Source: a virus. Taken from it: a stretch of DNA of 30,109 bases. Shown one piece after another: positions 1 through 7,354 of the stretch (the stretch's first letter is position 1; every line of letters begins with the position of its first letter). The notes under the pieces were generated by a model, which made no database searches, had not been told where the DNA came from, and worked only from the letters and a program-made list of their open reading frames with translations. The translations under genes were made by a program, and so were the position numbers. The stretch is taken from positions 1-30,109 of the IMG/VR virus record IMGVR_UViG_3300009160_000119. The stretch is one strand, 5' to 3'.

Positions 1-480
1 CAGCAACTAATGCAGCCGCAAGTGCTTCAGCCGCAGCGACATCAGCTACTAACGCAGCAGCTTCAGCTTCTACAGCATCAGGTTATGTAGCAACAGTTGC
101 TACTTCTGCAACGAACGCAGCTAGTTCTGCAACAGCTTCTGCAGCCTCTGCTGCAACAGCTTCTACTCAAGCAACGAACGCAGCAAACTCTGCAACATCA
201 GCTTCTACAAGTGCTTCTACTGCAACAACACAAGCAACTAACTCTGCAAACTCAGCAACATCTGCATCTGGTTCAGCATCTACTGCAACTACACAAGCAA
301 GTAATGCTTCTACATCAGCTACTAATGCAGCGTCATCTGCAAGTGCAGCAAGTACATCTGCTAGTAATGCAAATACATCTGCAACTAACGCAGCATCATC
401 TGCAAGCGCAGCAAGTTCTAGTGCATCAGCAGCAAGTGCAAGTGCATCTTCCGCTTCAGGATATGCAACAGCAGCACTAG
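1..480 (+). repeat. Degenerate Ala/Ser/Thr-coding repeat tract
   Basis: The DNA is a run of imperfect short repeats built from GCA, TCT, ACT and AGC codons, with recurring units such as TCTGCAACTAACGCAGCA. It codes the low-complexity part of the fibre. Such tracts can change length by slippage or recombination, but no second allele is available to show this. Confidence 0.7.
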
Positions 481-887
481 CAGCTCAGACTGCTGCAGAA
501 TTAGCCGCTGATAATTTTGATGATAATTATTTAGGCGCAAAATCTTCTGCTCCAAGTGTTGATAATGATGGTTCAGCATTAACTGCTGGAGATTTATATT
601 TTAATACAAGTTCAAATACACTTCAGGTTTATAATGGTTCAGCTTGGCAAACAGCAGCAATAAGTTCTTCTGGATTTGCTACTCTTACAGGAGTTGAAAC
701 ACTTACAAATAAAACAATTAGCGGTTCTACAAATACTATAACTAATATCAACGCAACTTCTGTTGGTTCAGGAGCTGTAGATAATACGGAGTTTGGTTAT
801 TTAGATGGAGTTACATCTAGCATTCAAACACAATTAACAAGCAAACCAAGTGCAGGCTTTGTTATTGCAATGTCAATCGCACTTTAA
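3..887 (+). CDS. Tail fibre protein, 5' end cut by window edge
   Basis: The reading frame is open from the first bases and ends at TAA 885-887, giving 294 visible codons. The first ~160 residues are almost only Ala, Ser, Thr and Asn in short repeats of the SATNAAS type, like the flexible low-complexity shaft of many podovirus fibres. A more ordinary segment follows with DNYLGAKSSAP, GDLYFNT, LQVYNGSAW and then TLTNKTI, wording typical of marine phage fibres. It probably links the tail to host-binding parts encoded just downstream. The N-terminal tail-attachment domain lies outside the window. An overlapping Leu/Gln-rich frame over 97-480 is a by-product of the repeats. Confidence 0.78.
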   Translation, partial: ATNAAASASAAATSATNAAASASTASGYVATVATSATNAASSATASAASAATASTQATNAANSATSASTSASTATTQATNSANSATSASGSASTATTQASNASTSATNAASSASAASTSASNANTSATNAASSASAASSSASAASASASSASGYATAALAAQTAAELAADNFDDNYLGAKSSAPSVDNDGSALTAGDLYFNTSSNTLQVYNGSAWQTAAISSSGFATLTGVETLTNKTISGSTNTITNINATSVGSGAVDNTEFGYLDGVTSSIQTQLTSKPSAGFVIAMSIAL

Positions 888-902
888 CTAATAATAAAAA
901 AT

Positions 903-1226
903 ATGGCTCAAGACTTTACAAGATACAAACAAAGATTAATTGGAGCATCTGCTGTTACATTATTTACAGCAAACTCTAATGACACAGTAGTTGGTATATC
1001 GGTAGCTAATATAACTACAAGCTCAGTACTTGCTTCTGTTTATATTAATGATGGTACTAACGATTTTTATTTAATTAAAAACGCACCAATTCCTTCAGGT
1101 TCAGCATTACAAGTTCTTGATGGTGGTGCAAAAGTTGTAGTTCAATCAGGAGATATTTTAAAAGTTGTATCAGATACAGCTTCATCTTTAGATGTTTGGA
1201 TTTCAACTGTTGATGCAATTTCTTAA
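903..1226 (+). CDS. Small predicted virion protein, unknown function
   Basis: This 107-residue protein starts 15 bases after the fibre gene and is followed by a C1q-type fibre gene. It has no signal peptide, no cysteines and no clear catalytic motif. Alternating hydrophobic and small residues, for example TVVGISVANITTSSVLASVYIN, then LDGGAKVVVQSGDILKVV, suggest an all-beta fold. Position among fibre genes makes a small structural or head-fibre-like role likely, but this is inference from context. Confidence 0.7.
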   Translation: MAQDFTRYKQRLIGASAVTLFTANSNDTVVGISVANITTSSVLASVYINDGTNDFYLIKNAPIPSGSALQVLDGGAKVVVQSGDILKVVSDTASSLDVWISTVDAIS

Positions 1227-1242
1227 CAGGAGAATAATATAA

Positions 1243-1926
1243 ATGCCTTTCATAGGAAATAAACCTTCTGCAGTACCTTTAACTTCTGCGGATATAGCTG
1301 ATGGTATTATAACATCTGCAAAGATTGTAGATGGTACAATAACAAATTCAGATGTAGCTAGTTCAATTATAACTGGACAAACTGCAGAAACTTCTATTGA
1401 TGGTGCAGATAGTGTTTTAATTTATGACGATAGTGCTAGTGCATTAAGAAAAATGACTAGAACTAATTTTGTTAGTGGTGTTGGTGGAAATAACACTCCT
1501 TATTTTTTAGCAACATCAAATACTGGCACAATAGGAAGTGCAACTTGGACTAAACTTCCATTTGCAAATGAAGTTGTAGATACATCAAATTGTTTTGATA
1601 CCACTAATTATAGATTTACTTCTAATGTAGCTGGTTATTATTTTGTTTATATAAAAATGTTGTTTTATGCAAATCCAGGCTCAGACAACATGAAAAGTGG
1701 ATTAGTTTCAATATATAAAAATGGATCAGCAGTACACAATGGAAATAATGGATATTACAGAAATGGTGCTGGTTTGTATTATTTTATGCAACCACAAGTT
1801 TCTTATTATGTCTATCTAAATGGCACTACAGATTACATTGAAGCATGGGGTTTCATGGAATCTAGCGGTGGATTAAATTATGATGGTGGCGGTTGTTACT
1901 TCATGGCTCACAAACTAATAGCATAA
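1243..1926 (+). CDS. Tail fibre protein with C1q-like C-terminal domain (copy 1)
   Basis: This is a 227-residue protein preceded by AGGAG about 10 bases upstream of ATG. The N-terminus MPFIGNKPS followed by SADIADGIITSAKIVDGTI is a short attachment or shaft-type sequence with repeated DGTI/DGII units. From about residue 85 the pattern NTPYFLA, ...YRFTSNVAGYYFVY, ...VSIYKNGSAV, ...YIEAWGF and a final GGCYFMAHKL fits a C1q/TNF-like jelly-roll domain used as a trimeric receptor-binding head. A shorter relative of this domain is encoded at 2228-2767, and each is followed by a similar small gene. Confidence 0.78.
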   Translation: MPFIGNKPSAVPLTSADIADGIITSAKIVDGTITNSDVASSIITGQTAETSIDGADSVLIYDDSASALRKMTRTNFVSGVGGNNTPYFLATSNTGTIGSATWTKLPFANEVVDTSNCFDTTNYRFTSNVAGYYFVYIKMLFYANPGSDNMKSGLVSIYKNGSAVHNGNNGYYRNGAGLYYFMQPQVSYYVYLNGTTDYIEAWGFMESSGGLNYDGGGCYFMAHKLIA

Positions 1927-1930
1927 ATAT

Positions 1931-2227
1931 ATGGCACAGTTATCAACAAAAATAAAACTATACGCAAACAAAGAAGTAGATTTTAGAAATGAAGTTATAC
2001 TTCAAGATGATAGTAACGGATTAGGTGCTTACATTAAAGAATGGAATTTAGATATTGCTAAACCAACTTTTGAACAATTAAATTTATTAGAAGAACAAGC
2101 TAATCAATACGAACAAAATTTAATTAACGAACAAGTTAATAAAGAAGTAAGCAAACAATCAGCACTAAACAAACTTAAAGCATTAGGTTTGAATGATGCT
2201 GAAATCAAATCAATCATAGGAAATTAA
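1931..2227 (+). CDS. Small fibre-associated accessory protein, copy 1
   Basis: This 98-residue protein starts four bases after the C1q-type fibre gene. Its core, KIKLYANKEVDF then LQDDSNG, then YIKEWNLDIAKPT, is closely repeated by the product of 2774-3100, so the two are paralogues. It resembles small tail accessory proteins loosely called XkdW-like. The second half is Gln/Asn/Glu-rich and helical. The strict one-fibre, one-partner order suggests a chaperone or fibre-bound subunit, which is inference. Confidence 0.72.
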   Translation: MAQLSTKIKLYANKEVDFRNEVILQDDSNGLGAYIKEWNLDIAKPTFEQLNLLEEQANQYEQNLINEQVNKEVSKQSALNKLKALGLNDAEIKSIIGN

Positions 2228-2767
2228 ATGGCAACAAAATTAAAAGCTAGTTTAGGAACAACTGCAACAGGTACTCCTAGTGCAAGTACATTTTTAAGAG
2301 GAGATAATAGTTGGGTTGCGGCAGGTGGTGCAAACACTCCAGCTTTTCTAGCTACAACAAATGTAGGAAACACAACAACTGGTGCAGTAACTTTATTTTC
2401 TTTTAATGTTGAAACTTTTGATACAGATGGTTGTTATAATAACACAGCTGGAAATTATCGTTTTACTCCAACTACTGCTGGTAAATATTTTCTTTATACT
2501 CAAACATTACCTTACAATGTTGGACCAACTTATAATTTAATTGATAGAGCATTATACATTTATAAAAATGGAAGTGCTATAGCAAGATGTTCTCAATTAA
2601 CAAGTGTAGGAAGTACTTATGGAGAAGAAATGAATTGTTCTGTTATTGCGGAAGCAAATGGAACAACAGATTATTTTGATGTTAGATATGAAGTTAATGT
2701 TACTTCAAGTACAGCACAACATGATGGCGGTGCTTGTAACTTTTTTGGATTTAAACTTTTAAGTTAA
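2228..2767 (+). CDS. Tail fibre protein with C1q-like domain (copy 2)
   Basis: This 179-residue protein begins directly after the stop of the preceding small gene. A short N-terminal part (TPSASTFLRGDNSWVAAGG) of the kind found in phage fibres leads into a C1q-like region from about residue 38: NTPAFLA, then YRFTPTTAGKYFLY, LYIKNGSA-type strands and a final GGACNFFGFKLL. The domain matches that of 1243-1926 in order and key positions but the shaft is much shorter. It looks like a duplicated head domain on a different stem. Confidence 0.76.
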   Translation: MATKLKASLGTTATGTPSASTFLRGDNSWVAAGGANTPAFLATTNVGNTTTGAVTLFSFNVETFDTDGCYNNTAGNYRFTPTTAGKYFLYTQTLPYNVGPTYNLIDRALYIYKNGSAIARCSQLTSVGSTYGEEMNCSVIAEANGTTDYFDVRYEVNVTSSTAQHDGGACNFFGFKLLS

Positions 2768-2773
2768 TAATAT

Positions 2774-3100
2774 ATGGCACACATACAAACTAAAATAAAC
2801 TTATACGCAAATAAACAAGTTAACTTTAAAACAGAAGTTAAACTTAGAGATGATTCTAATGGTAATGGAATTTATATTTATGAATGGAATCTTGATATTG
2901 CTAAACCAACATTAGCACAGTTAGATGCTTTTGAAGCACAAGCTAATGAAGTTGAAAGACTAAACCTAATTAAAGCAAATAGAGGAAACGAATATCCTGA
3001 TTTTAGAGAGTACCTAGATGGTATTGTTAAAGGCGATGATGCACAGGTACAAAAATATATTAACGACTGCTTAGCAGTCAAAAATAAATATCCAAAATAA
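2774..3100 (+). CDS. Small fibre-associated accessory protein, copy 2
   Basis: This 108-residue protein is a paralogue of the one at 1931-2227: KINLYANKQVNF, LRDDSNGNG, YEWNLDIAKPT are shared nearly word for word in the first 50 residues. The C-terminal halves differ; here it is charged with EYPDFREYLDG and YINDCLAV. Spacing from its partner fibre is six bases. Function is not established; pairing with a C1q-type fibre suggests folding or assembly. Confidence 0.72.
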   Translation: MAHIQTKINLYANKQVNFKTEVKLRDDSNGNGIYIYEWNLDIAKPTLAQLDAFEAQANEVERLNLIKANRGNEYPDFREYLDGIVKGDDAQVQKYINDCLAVKNKYPK

Positions 3101-3103
3101 ATT

Positions 3104-3886
3104 ATGGCATATATCGGCAAACAACCAACTTCTGGAGTTTATCTTAAACTAGATCCAATAACAACTTCTGCAACAACAACATTTAATTTAACAAATAATG
3201 CAGTAGCTTACTTTCCTGGATCAGCTGCTAATTGTTTAGTAACTCTTAATGGTATTCTACAATCTCCAAATTCTGATTACTCAATTTCTGGTTCAACAAT
3301 AGTATTTGCTGATGCACTAACAAGTTCAGATGTAATTAATTCAATAGTAGTTTTAGGAGATACCTTTGCAGTAGGTACTATTCCAGATGGTAGTATAACA
3401 ACAGCAAAATTAACTTCATCATTAACTTTAGTTACTCCAACAATTTCTAGTATTATTAATACAGGTACTTTAACATTACCAACTTCTACTGATACATTAG
3501 TTGGCAGAGCTACTACTGATACTCTAACAAACAAAACAGTTACAAATCCAACAATAACAAATTATACAGAATCTGTAGTTAGCATTGGTACAGTTACTTC
3601 ATCAAATACTATTTCATTAACATCAGGCACAGTTCAAACTGCAACACTAACAGCTTCAACAGCTTGTACATTTACAATGCCTACTGCAACAGCTGGTAAA
3701 TCTTTTATTTTATTATTAAAACAAGCAGCATCTACTGGTAATGGTACAGCTACATTTACAGGAGTAAAGTGGGGAACTTCTGGCTCTCCTACAATAACAG
3801 CAACAGCAGGAAAAATGGATATATTAACTTTTGTATCAGATGGAACTAATTGGTATGGCTCTGCTGCACAAGGTTATACTCCATAA
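3104..3886 (+). CDS. Tail fibre protein
   Basis: This 260-residue protein begins MAYIGKQPTSGVYLKLDPI, an opening common in marine podo- and myovirus fibres. The first ~90 residues (FNLTNNAVAYFPGSA, LVTLNGILQSP, DYSISGSTIVFADAL) look like a beta-rich attachment domain. A middle region carries TLTNKTVTNPTI, similar to the repeat at the end of the first fibre in this window. The C-terminus (FTGVKWGTSGSPTITATAGKMDILTFVSDGTNWYGS) is a common fibre tip sequence. Its stop TAA shares one base with the ATG of the next gene, so the two are likely translated together. Confidence 0.78.
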   Translation: MAYIGKQPTSGVYLKLDPITTSATTTFNLTNNAVAYFPGSAANCLVTLNGILQSPNSDYSISGSTIVFADALTSSDVINSIVVLGDTFAVGTIPDGSITTAKLTSSLTLVTPTISSIINTGTLTLPTSTDTLVGRATTDTLTNKTVTNPTITNYTESVVSIGTVTSSNTISLTSGTVQTATLTASTACTFTMPTATAGKSFILLLKQAASTGNGTATFTGVKWGTSGSPTITATAGKMDILTFVSDGTNWYGSAAQGYTP

Positions 3887-4662
3887 TGTTTGCTTATAAA
3901 AATTCGTTTTTATCTGGTGGTGCATCAGTACCATACACAGTAAATTATTTAATCGTAGCTGGTGGTGGTGGAAACCAAGTAAGTCAAGGTTCTGCCAGAG
4001 AATCTGGTTCAGGCGGTGGTGGACTAAGAACTTCTTATGGTTCAACTTCTGGCGGTGGTTCTAGTGCAGAAGCATCTTTAACATTTACAGCAGGAACAGT
4101 TTACACAATTACAGTTGGTGCTGGTGCAGGTGGAAAAGCTAATGGTGGAAATAGTGAATTATCAGGAACAGGAATATCTACAATAACTTCTTTAGGTGGT
4201 GGCGCAGGTGCAAATTACGATGGAAATTCTGGTAGCAATGGCGGTTGTGGTGGTGGTGGCTGGTACACAGGCGGCAGAGGATATGGAACTGCAAATCAAG
4301 GATTTAATGGAGATACTGGATATACAGGTTCTCCTTATGGTGGAACTGGTGGTGGAGCTGGAAGTGCAGGTGGTAGAGACACTTCAGTTGGAGCAGGTTT
4401 AGCTGTTTCAATAAATGGTTCTGCTATTACTTATTCAACTGGTGGAGTTTCAAATAACTTTCCAGGTACATATAGAAATTCAAGTGGTGCATCAAATACA
4501 GGAAATGGTGGTGGTGGAGCTGGTAATGGTGGTTCAGGAATTGTAGTTCTTCGTATGCCTACATCAAGATATTCAGCAACTCATTCAGGTTCTCCGACAA
4601 TTACAACATCAGGTACAGATACAATATTAACTTACACAGGTTCTGGGAGTTACACAGCATAA
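3886..4662 (+). CDS. Glycine-rich phage adhesin
   Basis: I place the start at ATG 3886, inside the stop of the preceding gene (TAATG). An upstream in-frame start at 3850 would overlap the fibre gene out of frame and is less likely. The 258-residue product opens MFAYKNSFLSGG and is then dominated by GGGG-containing loops (VAGGGG, GSGGGG, GGCGGGGWYTGG) separated by short aromatic beta strands. It ends with GSGIVVLRMP and a YTGSGSYTA tail. This is the pattern of glycine-rich tip adhesins that use polyglycine-sandwich-like folds to contact the host surface. The same TAATG coupling joins it to the next gene. Confidence 0.75.
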   Translation: MFAYKNSFLSGGASVPYTVNYLIVAGGGGNQVSQGSARESGSGGGGLRTSYGSTSGGGSSAEASLTFTAGTVYTITVGAGAGGKANGGNSELSGTGISTITSLGGGAGANYDGNSGSNGGCGGGGWYTGGRGYGTANQGFNGDTGYTGSPYGGTGGGAGSAGGRDTSVGAGLAVSINGSAITYSTGGVSNNFPGTYRNSSGASNTGNGGGGAGNGGSGIVVLRMPTSRYSATHSGSPTITTSGTDTILTYTGSGSYTA

Positions 4663-5015
4663 TGGCACACTTTGCAAAATTAGGAGTTGGAAATATTGTT
4701 GAACAAGTAATTGTAGTATCTAATGATATTGCAGTAACTGAACAAGCTGGAATAGATTTTATAAATAATCTTTATAGAACAAGTGATGTTTGGAAACAAA
4801 CTTCATACAATGGTAGCTTTAGAAAAAACATGGCTACAATTGGTGGCACTTATGACGAACTAAGAGATGCTTTTATTTTTCCTAAATATAACAAGAGCTG
4901 GATATTAGACGAAGAAACCTTGTCTTGGAAACCACCTATTGAATATCCTAATGATGGAAAAGATTATGTATGGAATGAGCCAACTTTATCTTGGAACGAA
5001 GTAGAAATTAAATAA
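4662..5015 (+). CDS. Conserved marine phage tail-region protein, unknown function
   Basis: This 117-residue protein starts with ATG overlapping the adhesin stop by one base. The pattern MAHFAKLGVGNIVEQVIVV, W-KQTSYN, RKNMATIGGTYDE, AFIFPKYNKSW and two W-containing repeats near the end (LSWKPP, LSWNE) is one I associate with a small protein found near fibre genes in pelagiphages and cyanophages. No biochemical role is known to me. Location suggests a fibre or adhesin partner. Confidence 0.75.
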   Translation: MAHFAKLGVGNIVEQVIVVSNDIAVTEQAGIDFINNLYRTSDVWKQTSYNGSFRKNMATIGGTYDELRDAFIFPKYNKSWILDEETLSWKPPIEYPNDGKDYVWNEPTLSWNEVEIK

Positions 5016-5047
5016 TTAAAATTTCTTAACAACTAACAAATAACAAC

Positions 5048-5170
5048 ATGACAATATTATTAATGACATTAAGTTTTATCGTAGGAGTTTGGTTAGCATG
5101 GAGATATGAAAATATATTAGATGATTTCATAGAACACTTTAAAACAATTTATCATGGCAAAGAAAAATAA
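5048..5170 (+). CDS. Small single-span membrane protein (40 aa)
   Basis: A short frame runs from ATG 5048 to TAA 5168-5170. Residues 1-18 are strongly hydrophobic (MTILLMTLSFIVGVWLAW) and are followed by a charged helix with DDFIEHFKTIYHGKEK. It overlaps the next holin-like gene by 17 bases. Placement at the head of the lysis region makes a holin accessory or antiholin plausible, but this is based on topology and position only. Confidence 0.5.
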   Translation: MTILLMTLSFIVGVWLAWRYENILDDFIEHFKTIYHGKEK

Positions 5171-5375
5171 AAAACTTGTAAGTCAAGTTTCGTTAACAAC
5201 AATCGATCAAAAGATTTGCGAACTTCATAAAATAGTTCAAGGAAATTCAAACGACATTCAAATTATCAAGGAAGAGATGGCGTATGGCAAAGGTGGAGTT
5301 AAAGTTCTGGTATGGATTATCGGAATAGTTGTTACTCTAATTGCTGCGTGGAACATCTTACCATTTAAAAAATAA
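5154..5375 (+). CDS. XhlA/holin-like membrane protein
   Basis: This 73-residue protein has a basic N-terminus (MAKKNKK), a helical heptad-like segment around residues 15-45 (IDQKICELHKIVQGNSNDIQ) and one C-terminal transmembrane span near 49-68 (VKVLVWIIGIVVTLIAAW). A coiled helix followed by one membrane span is the build of XhlA-type lysis accessory proteins. The gene lies before a lysozyme and directly abuts the next frame. A holin or holin-helper role is likely. Confidence 0.6.
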   Translation: MAKKNKKLVSQVSLTTIDQKICELHKIVQGNSNDIQIIKEEMAYGKGGVKVLVWIIGIVVTLIAAWNILPFKK

Positions 5376-5699
5376 TTGAAACATTACAACAAAGGAATTG
5401 CAGCTCACATGATTGCAATTCTTGAATTAGTAGATGATGACCATTTAGTATTCACAAATGTTAATGGCGTTGGTCCAATAGACATTGTTACTGTTAATAC
5501 AAAAACAGGCAAAGTTGATCTATATGATGCCAAATCTGATCGTGAAAGCAGGCATTACAAAAGACCAATTAATGACATTCAAAAAAAATTAAAGGTTAAA
5601 CAATTTTATATAAATCTAAAAAAGCGAACTTACAAATTAGGTAACAAAAGAGGATCTATTTTTGCAAATGAACTTACAGACAATAAAAGATCGGATTAA
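5376..5699 (+). CDS. Small PD-(D/E)XK nuclease-like protein in the lysis region
   Basis: This is a 107-residue frame starting with TTG immediately after the stop at 5373-5375; an internal ATG lies at 5409. I prefer the TTG because the helix KGIAAHMIAILELV would otherwise be lost. The segment GPIDIVTVN, a short turn, then VDLYDAKS has the spacing of a restriction-endonuclease-like core (Asp, then Asp-Ala-Lys). The protein ends in a basic tail. It overlaps the lysozyme gene by about 30 bases. Nuclease activity is inferred from motif spacing only; a Holliday-junction-resolvase-like or inactive fold is equally possible. Confidence 0.55.
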   Translation: MKHYNKGIAAHMIAILELVDDDHLVFTNVNGVGPIDIVTVNTKTGKVDLYDAKSDRESRHYKRPINDIQKKLKVKQFYINLKKRTYKLGNKRGSIFANELTDNKRSD

Positions 5700-6096
5700 A
5701 AAACACGAAGGTTATAGAGATACAATCTATACTGATAGCCTTGGCTACAATACAATTGGCTATGGTCATCTTGTTGTTGAGGATGGATTTATACCTGGCG
5801 TTCAATATTCTAAAAAAGAACTTGAAGAAGTTTTTGAAAAAGATTTTGCAATAGCAATTCAAGGAGCAAATAAATTAGTAGGAGATTTTGATATTGATGA
5901 TGATGCTTTTGGCGTTGTTGTTGAGATGTGTTTCCAATTAGGATTTCCAAGAGTTTTAAAATTCAAATTCTTTTTAGCTGCGTTACAAAAACAAGATTAT
6001 GAAAAAGCAGCAGAAGAAATGCTGCTAAGTAAATGGCACGAACAAACGCCTTCACGTTGCCAAGAATTATCAAACATTATGAGGAGCTGCGAATAA
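5668..6096 (+). CDS. GH24 lysozyme (T4-type muramidase, endolysin)
   Basis: The product cleaves the beta-1,4 bond between MurNAc and GlcNAc in peptidoglycan to release progeny. The T4 catalytic triad is visible: E14 in KKHEGYR, D23 in YTDSLG and T29 in YNTIGYGH (numbered from ATG 5668). Length (142 aa) fits the family. No signal peptide or SAR anchor is seen, so a holin should be needed. An AGAGGA near 5649-5654 is better spaced for a TTG at 5662, so two residues more are possible. It sits between holin-like genes. Confidence 0.92.
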   Translation: MNLQTIKDRIKKHEGYRDTIYTDSLGYNTIGYGHLVVEDGFIPGVQYSKKELEEVFEKDFAIAIQGANKLVGDFDIDDDAFGVVVEMCFQLGFPRVLKFKFFLAALQKQDYEKAAEEMLLSKWHEQTPSRCQELSNIMRSCE

Positions 6097-6097
6097 T

Positions 6098-6457
6098 ATG
6101 TTAGGATTTATAACTGCATTAATTAAAAATCCATTAACGAGTTTAGTTGTAGATAAAACAGTAAATGCAATTAATCATCATTTAGAAGTTAAAAAGTTAG
6201 AACGAATTGCAGAGATTGAAGCTGCTAAAGTTGTTTCCGTTGCACAAGTAGAGGCTTCAGAAAAAAGTTTAAAAGATGAATATCTAACAATCTTTATTAC
6301 AGTCATTATTGGTATGGCATTCCTGCCACAAACACAGGCTTATGTTATTAAAGGTTTTGATATTTTAAAGCAGGCTCCAGCAGAATTTTGGTGGTCTGTT
6401 CTAATAGTATTCTCAGGATCATTTGGAATTAATGTCATCGACAAATTCAAACGATAG
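6098..6457 (+). CDS. Holin-like membrane protein (3TM type)
   Basis: This 119-residue protein begins two bases after the lysozyme stop. An N-terminal amphipathic segment (MLGFITALIKNPLTSLVV) and a charged helix (LERIAEIEAAKVVSVAQVEASEKS) precede KDEYLTIFITVIIGMAFLP and a second hydrophobic span near residues 96-112 (FWWSVLIVFSGSFGINV). The layout helix-rich N-terminus, EAS-K-S-x-KDE, then two spans resembles the holin family described for gene-transfer-agent release. It is likely the pore former that lets the lysozyme reach the wall. Confidence 0.65.
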   Translation: MLGFITALIKNPLTSLVVDKTVNAINHHLEVKKLERIAEIEAAKVVSVAQVEASEKSLKDEYLTIFITVIIGMAFLPQTQAYVIKGFDILKQAPAEFWWSVLIVFSGSFGINVIDKFKR

Positions 6458-6537
6458 CTGCATCTACAAAACAGCTTTTGGCTGCTGTCTAATCAAAGCC
6501 TGCAAGTGCCAATCTAAATAAACCAAACAGTACATAA

Positions 6538-6903
6538 ATGTTAAATAAAGCCTCAAAGCGTAAGCGAGTGCTTACGTTCAAATGTTCTTTTTGTGGAACA
6601 CAATTGGATAGCAACGATACCTTTGTTGTTAGTGCAGAATATAAGCATTTTTGTATTAAAATAAATCCAGGTCATCCTCCAATTAAAGATTGCATGGAAG
6701 ATTACCGCAACAAAATAAAAGAAGATCATGTACGGAATGAACGCTTACGGCAAGAAGCCGCTATCAAAGAAAAGCAAGAACAAGAAAAAATCAAACAAGA
6801 AAAGATAAAAGCAATTCCTGCTTTAGAAAAAAAAGTTCAGGAGTTTAAACAATTTCAAAAACAACAAAGATTACAAAATGAAAAAAGGTTATCACAAAAC
6901 TAA
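6538..6903 (+). CDS. Zinc-finger-like protein with coiled-coil tail, unknown function
   Basis: This 121-residue protein has KCSFCGTQL at residues 15-23 and further C/H residues at HFCIK and DCMED, enough for one zinc site. Residues ~70-121 are a highly charged helix rich in Lys, Glu and Gln (KEKQEQEKIKQEKIK). It overlaps the next gene by 26 bases. I do not recognise a family. The build suggests nucleic-acid or protein binding. The start of the gene contains a perfect 7-bp inverted repeat (6559-6576). Confidence 0.6.
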   Translation: MLNKASKRKRVLTFKCSFCGTQLDSNDTFVVSAEYKHFCIKINPGHPPIKDCMEDYRNKIKEDHVRNERLRQEAAIKEKQEQEKIKQEKIKAIPALEKKVQEFKQFQKQQRLQNEKRLSQN

Positions 6904-7036
6904 ATCTGGTAAGATGGCTCGCAAAGGTTTGTACTATAATATTAATCGTAGAAAAAAAGCAGGCACAAGCAGAAGCAAAGCTAAATCAACAATATCTAAA
7001 AAATCCTACCAATCCTTATTAGGTGGCTTTAAATAA
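6878..7036 (+). CDS. Very basic 52-residue protein
   Basis: The frame runs from ATG 6878, inside the end of the previous gene, to TAA 7034-7036. About a third of residues are Lys or Arg. The sequence GKMARKGLYYNINRRKKAGTS followed by SRSKAKSTISKKSY resembles small basic proteins common in pelagiphages and some larger viruses. No enzyme motif is present. It could be a DNA-condensing or virion protein. Its C-terminus SLLGG echoes the LLG ends of three proteins encoded between the terminase and portal genes. Confidence 0.7.
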   Translation: MKKGYHKTKSGKMARKGLYYNINRRKKAGTSRSKAKSTISKKSYQSLLGGFK

Positions 7037-7121
7037 GCTATATCTACCTAAAATTCCTTCCATAAAGACTCCAGGATTAACGATTTAAAGTCGTTACTAT
7101 ACTTGGCTCCTACCTAAAAAC

Positions 7122-7156
7122 AGACTCGATTTTGAGTCTATAAATCAAACTTTTTT
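7122..7156 (+). terminator. Possible terminator after the lysis operon
   Basis: A 6-bp perfect stem AGACTC/GAGTCT with loop GATTTT (7122-7139) is followed, after 11 AT-rich bases, by six T residues. The gap between stem and T-run is longer than usual, so efficiency is uncertain. The same 3' flank recurs after the integrase gene. Confidence 0.4.
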
Positions 7157-7183
7157 AAAAACCTCATATAAGACAATATAATT

Positions 7184-7220
7184 TTTGGTACAAAAATAAC
7201 TTGTAAGTAGTGGTACAAAT
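7184..7220 (-). repeat. Two TGGTACAAA sites (putative integrase arm sites, left)
   Basis: TTTGGTACAAAAA at 7184-7196 and GTGGTACAAAT at 7210-7220 are the reverse complement of the TTTGTACCA motif found on the other side of the tRNA-like core. Opposite orientation on the two sides is compatible with arm-type binding sites of a lambda-like integrase. Binding itself is inferred. Confidence 0.5.
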
Positions 7221-7307
7221 TCTCTATAAGATTTTATAATATTATGGTAAATAATTTGTATAAGGTGCAGTTTATTTTTTTTTTGCAATACAAAAGAGTT
7301 ACACCAC

Positions 7308-7327
7308 TTTGTACCAAACTTGTACCA
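7308..7327 (+). repeat. Tandem TTTGTACCA pair upstream of the tRNA-like core
   Basis: Two GTACCA units begin at 7311 and 7322, 11 bp apart, that is about one helical turn. The 20-base unit TTTGTACCAAACTTGTACCA recurs with few changes at 7541-7560 and at 17823-17842. It is a likely protein-binding site, most simply for the integrase. Confidence 0.6.
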
Positions 7328-7344
7328 GACGATTTTTGTCGTCT
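7327..7344 (+). other. Hairpin just upstream of the half tRNA
   Basis: AGACGA and TCGTCT form a perfect 6-bp stem with loop TTTTTG, ending 10 bases before the tRNA-like sequence. There is no downstream T-run, so it is not a standard terminator. It could shape a tRNA precursor leader or a recombination complex. Confidence 0.4.
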
Positions 7345-7354
7345 AGAAGTCAAT

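Noticed and set aside
97-480. Long Leu/Gln/His-rich open frame
   Set aside because: It is a shifted reading of the Ala/Ser/Thr repeat tract. The frame beginning at base 3 is open across the same region and continues into normal fibre sequence.
1243-5015. Diversity-generating retroelement acting on fibre tips, as in BPP-1
   Set aside because: The head module is BPP-1-like, but no reverse transcriptase gene and no template repeat matching a fibre 3' end is seen in the window.
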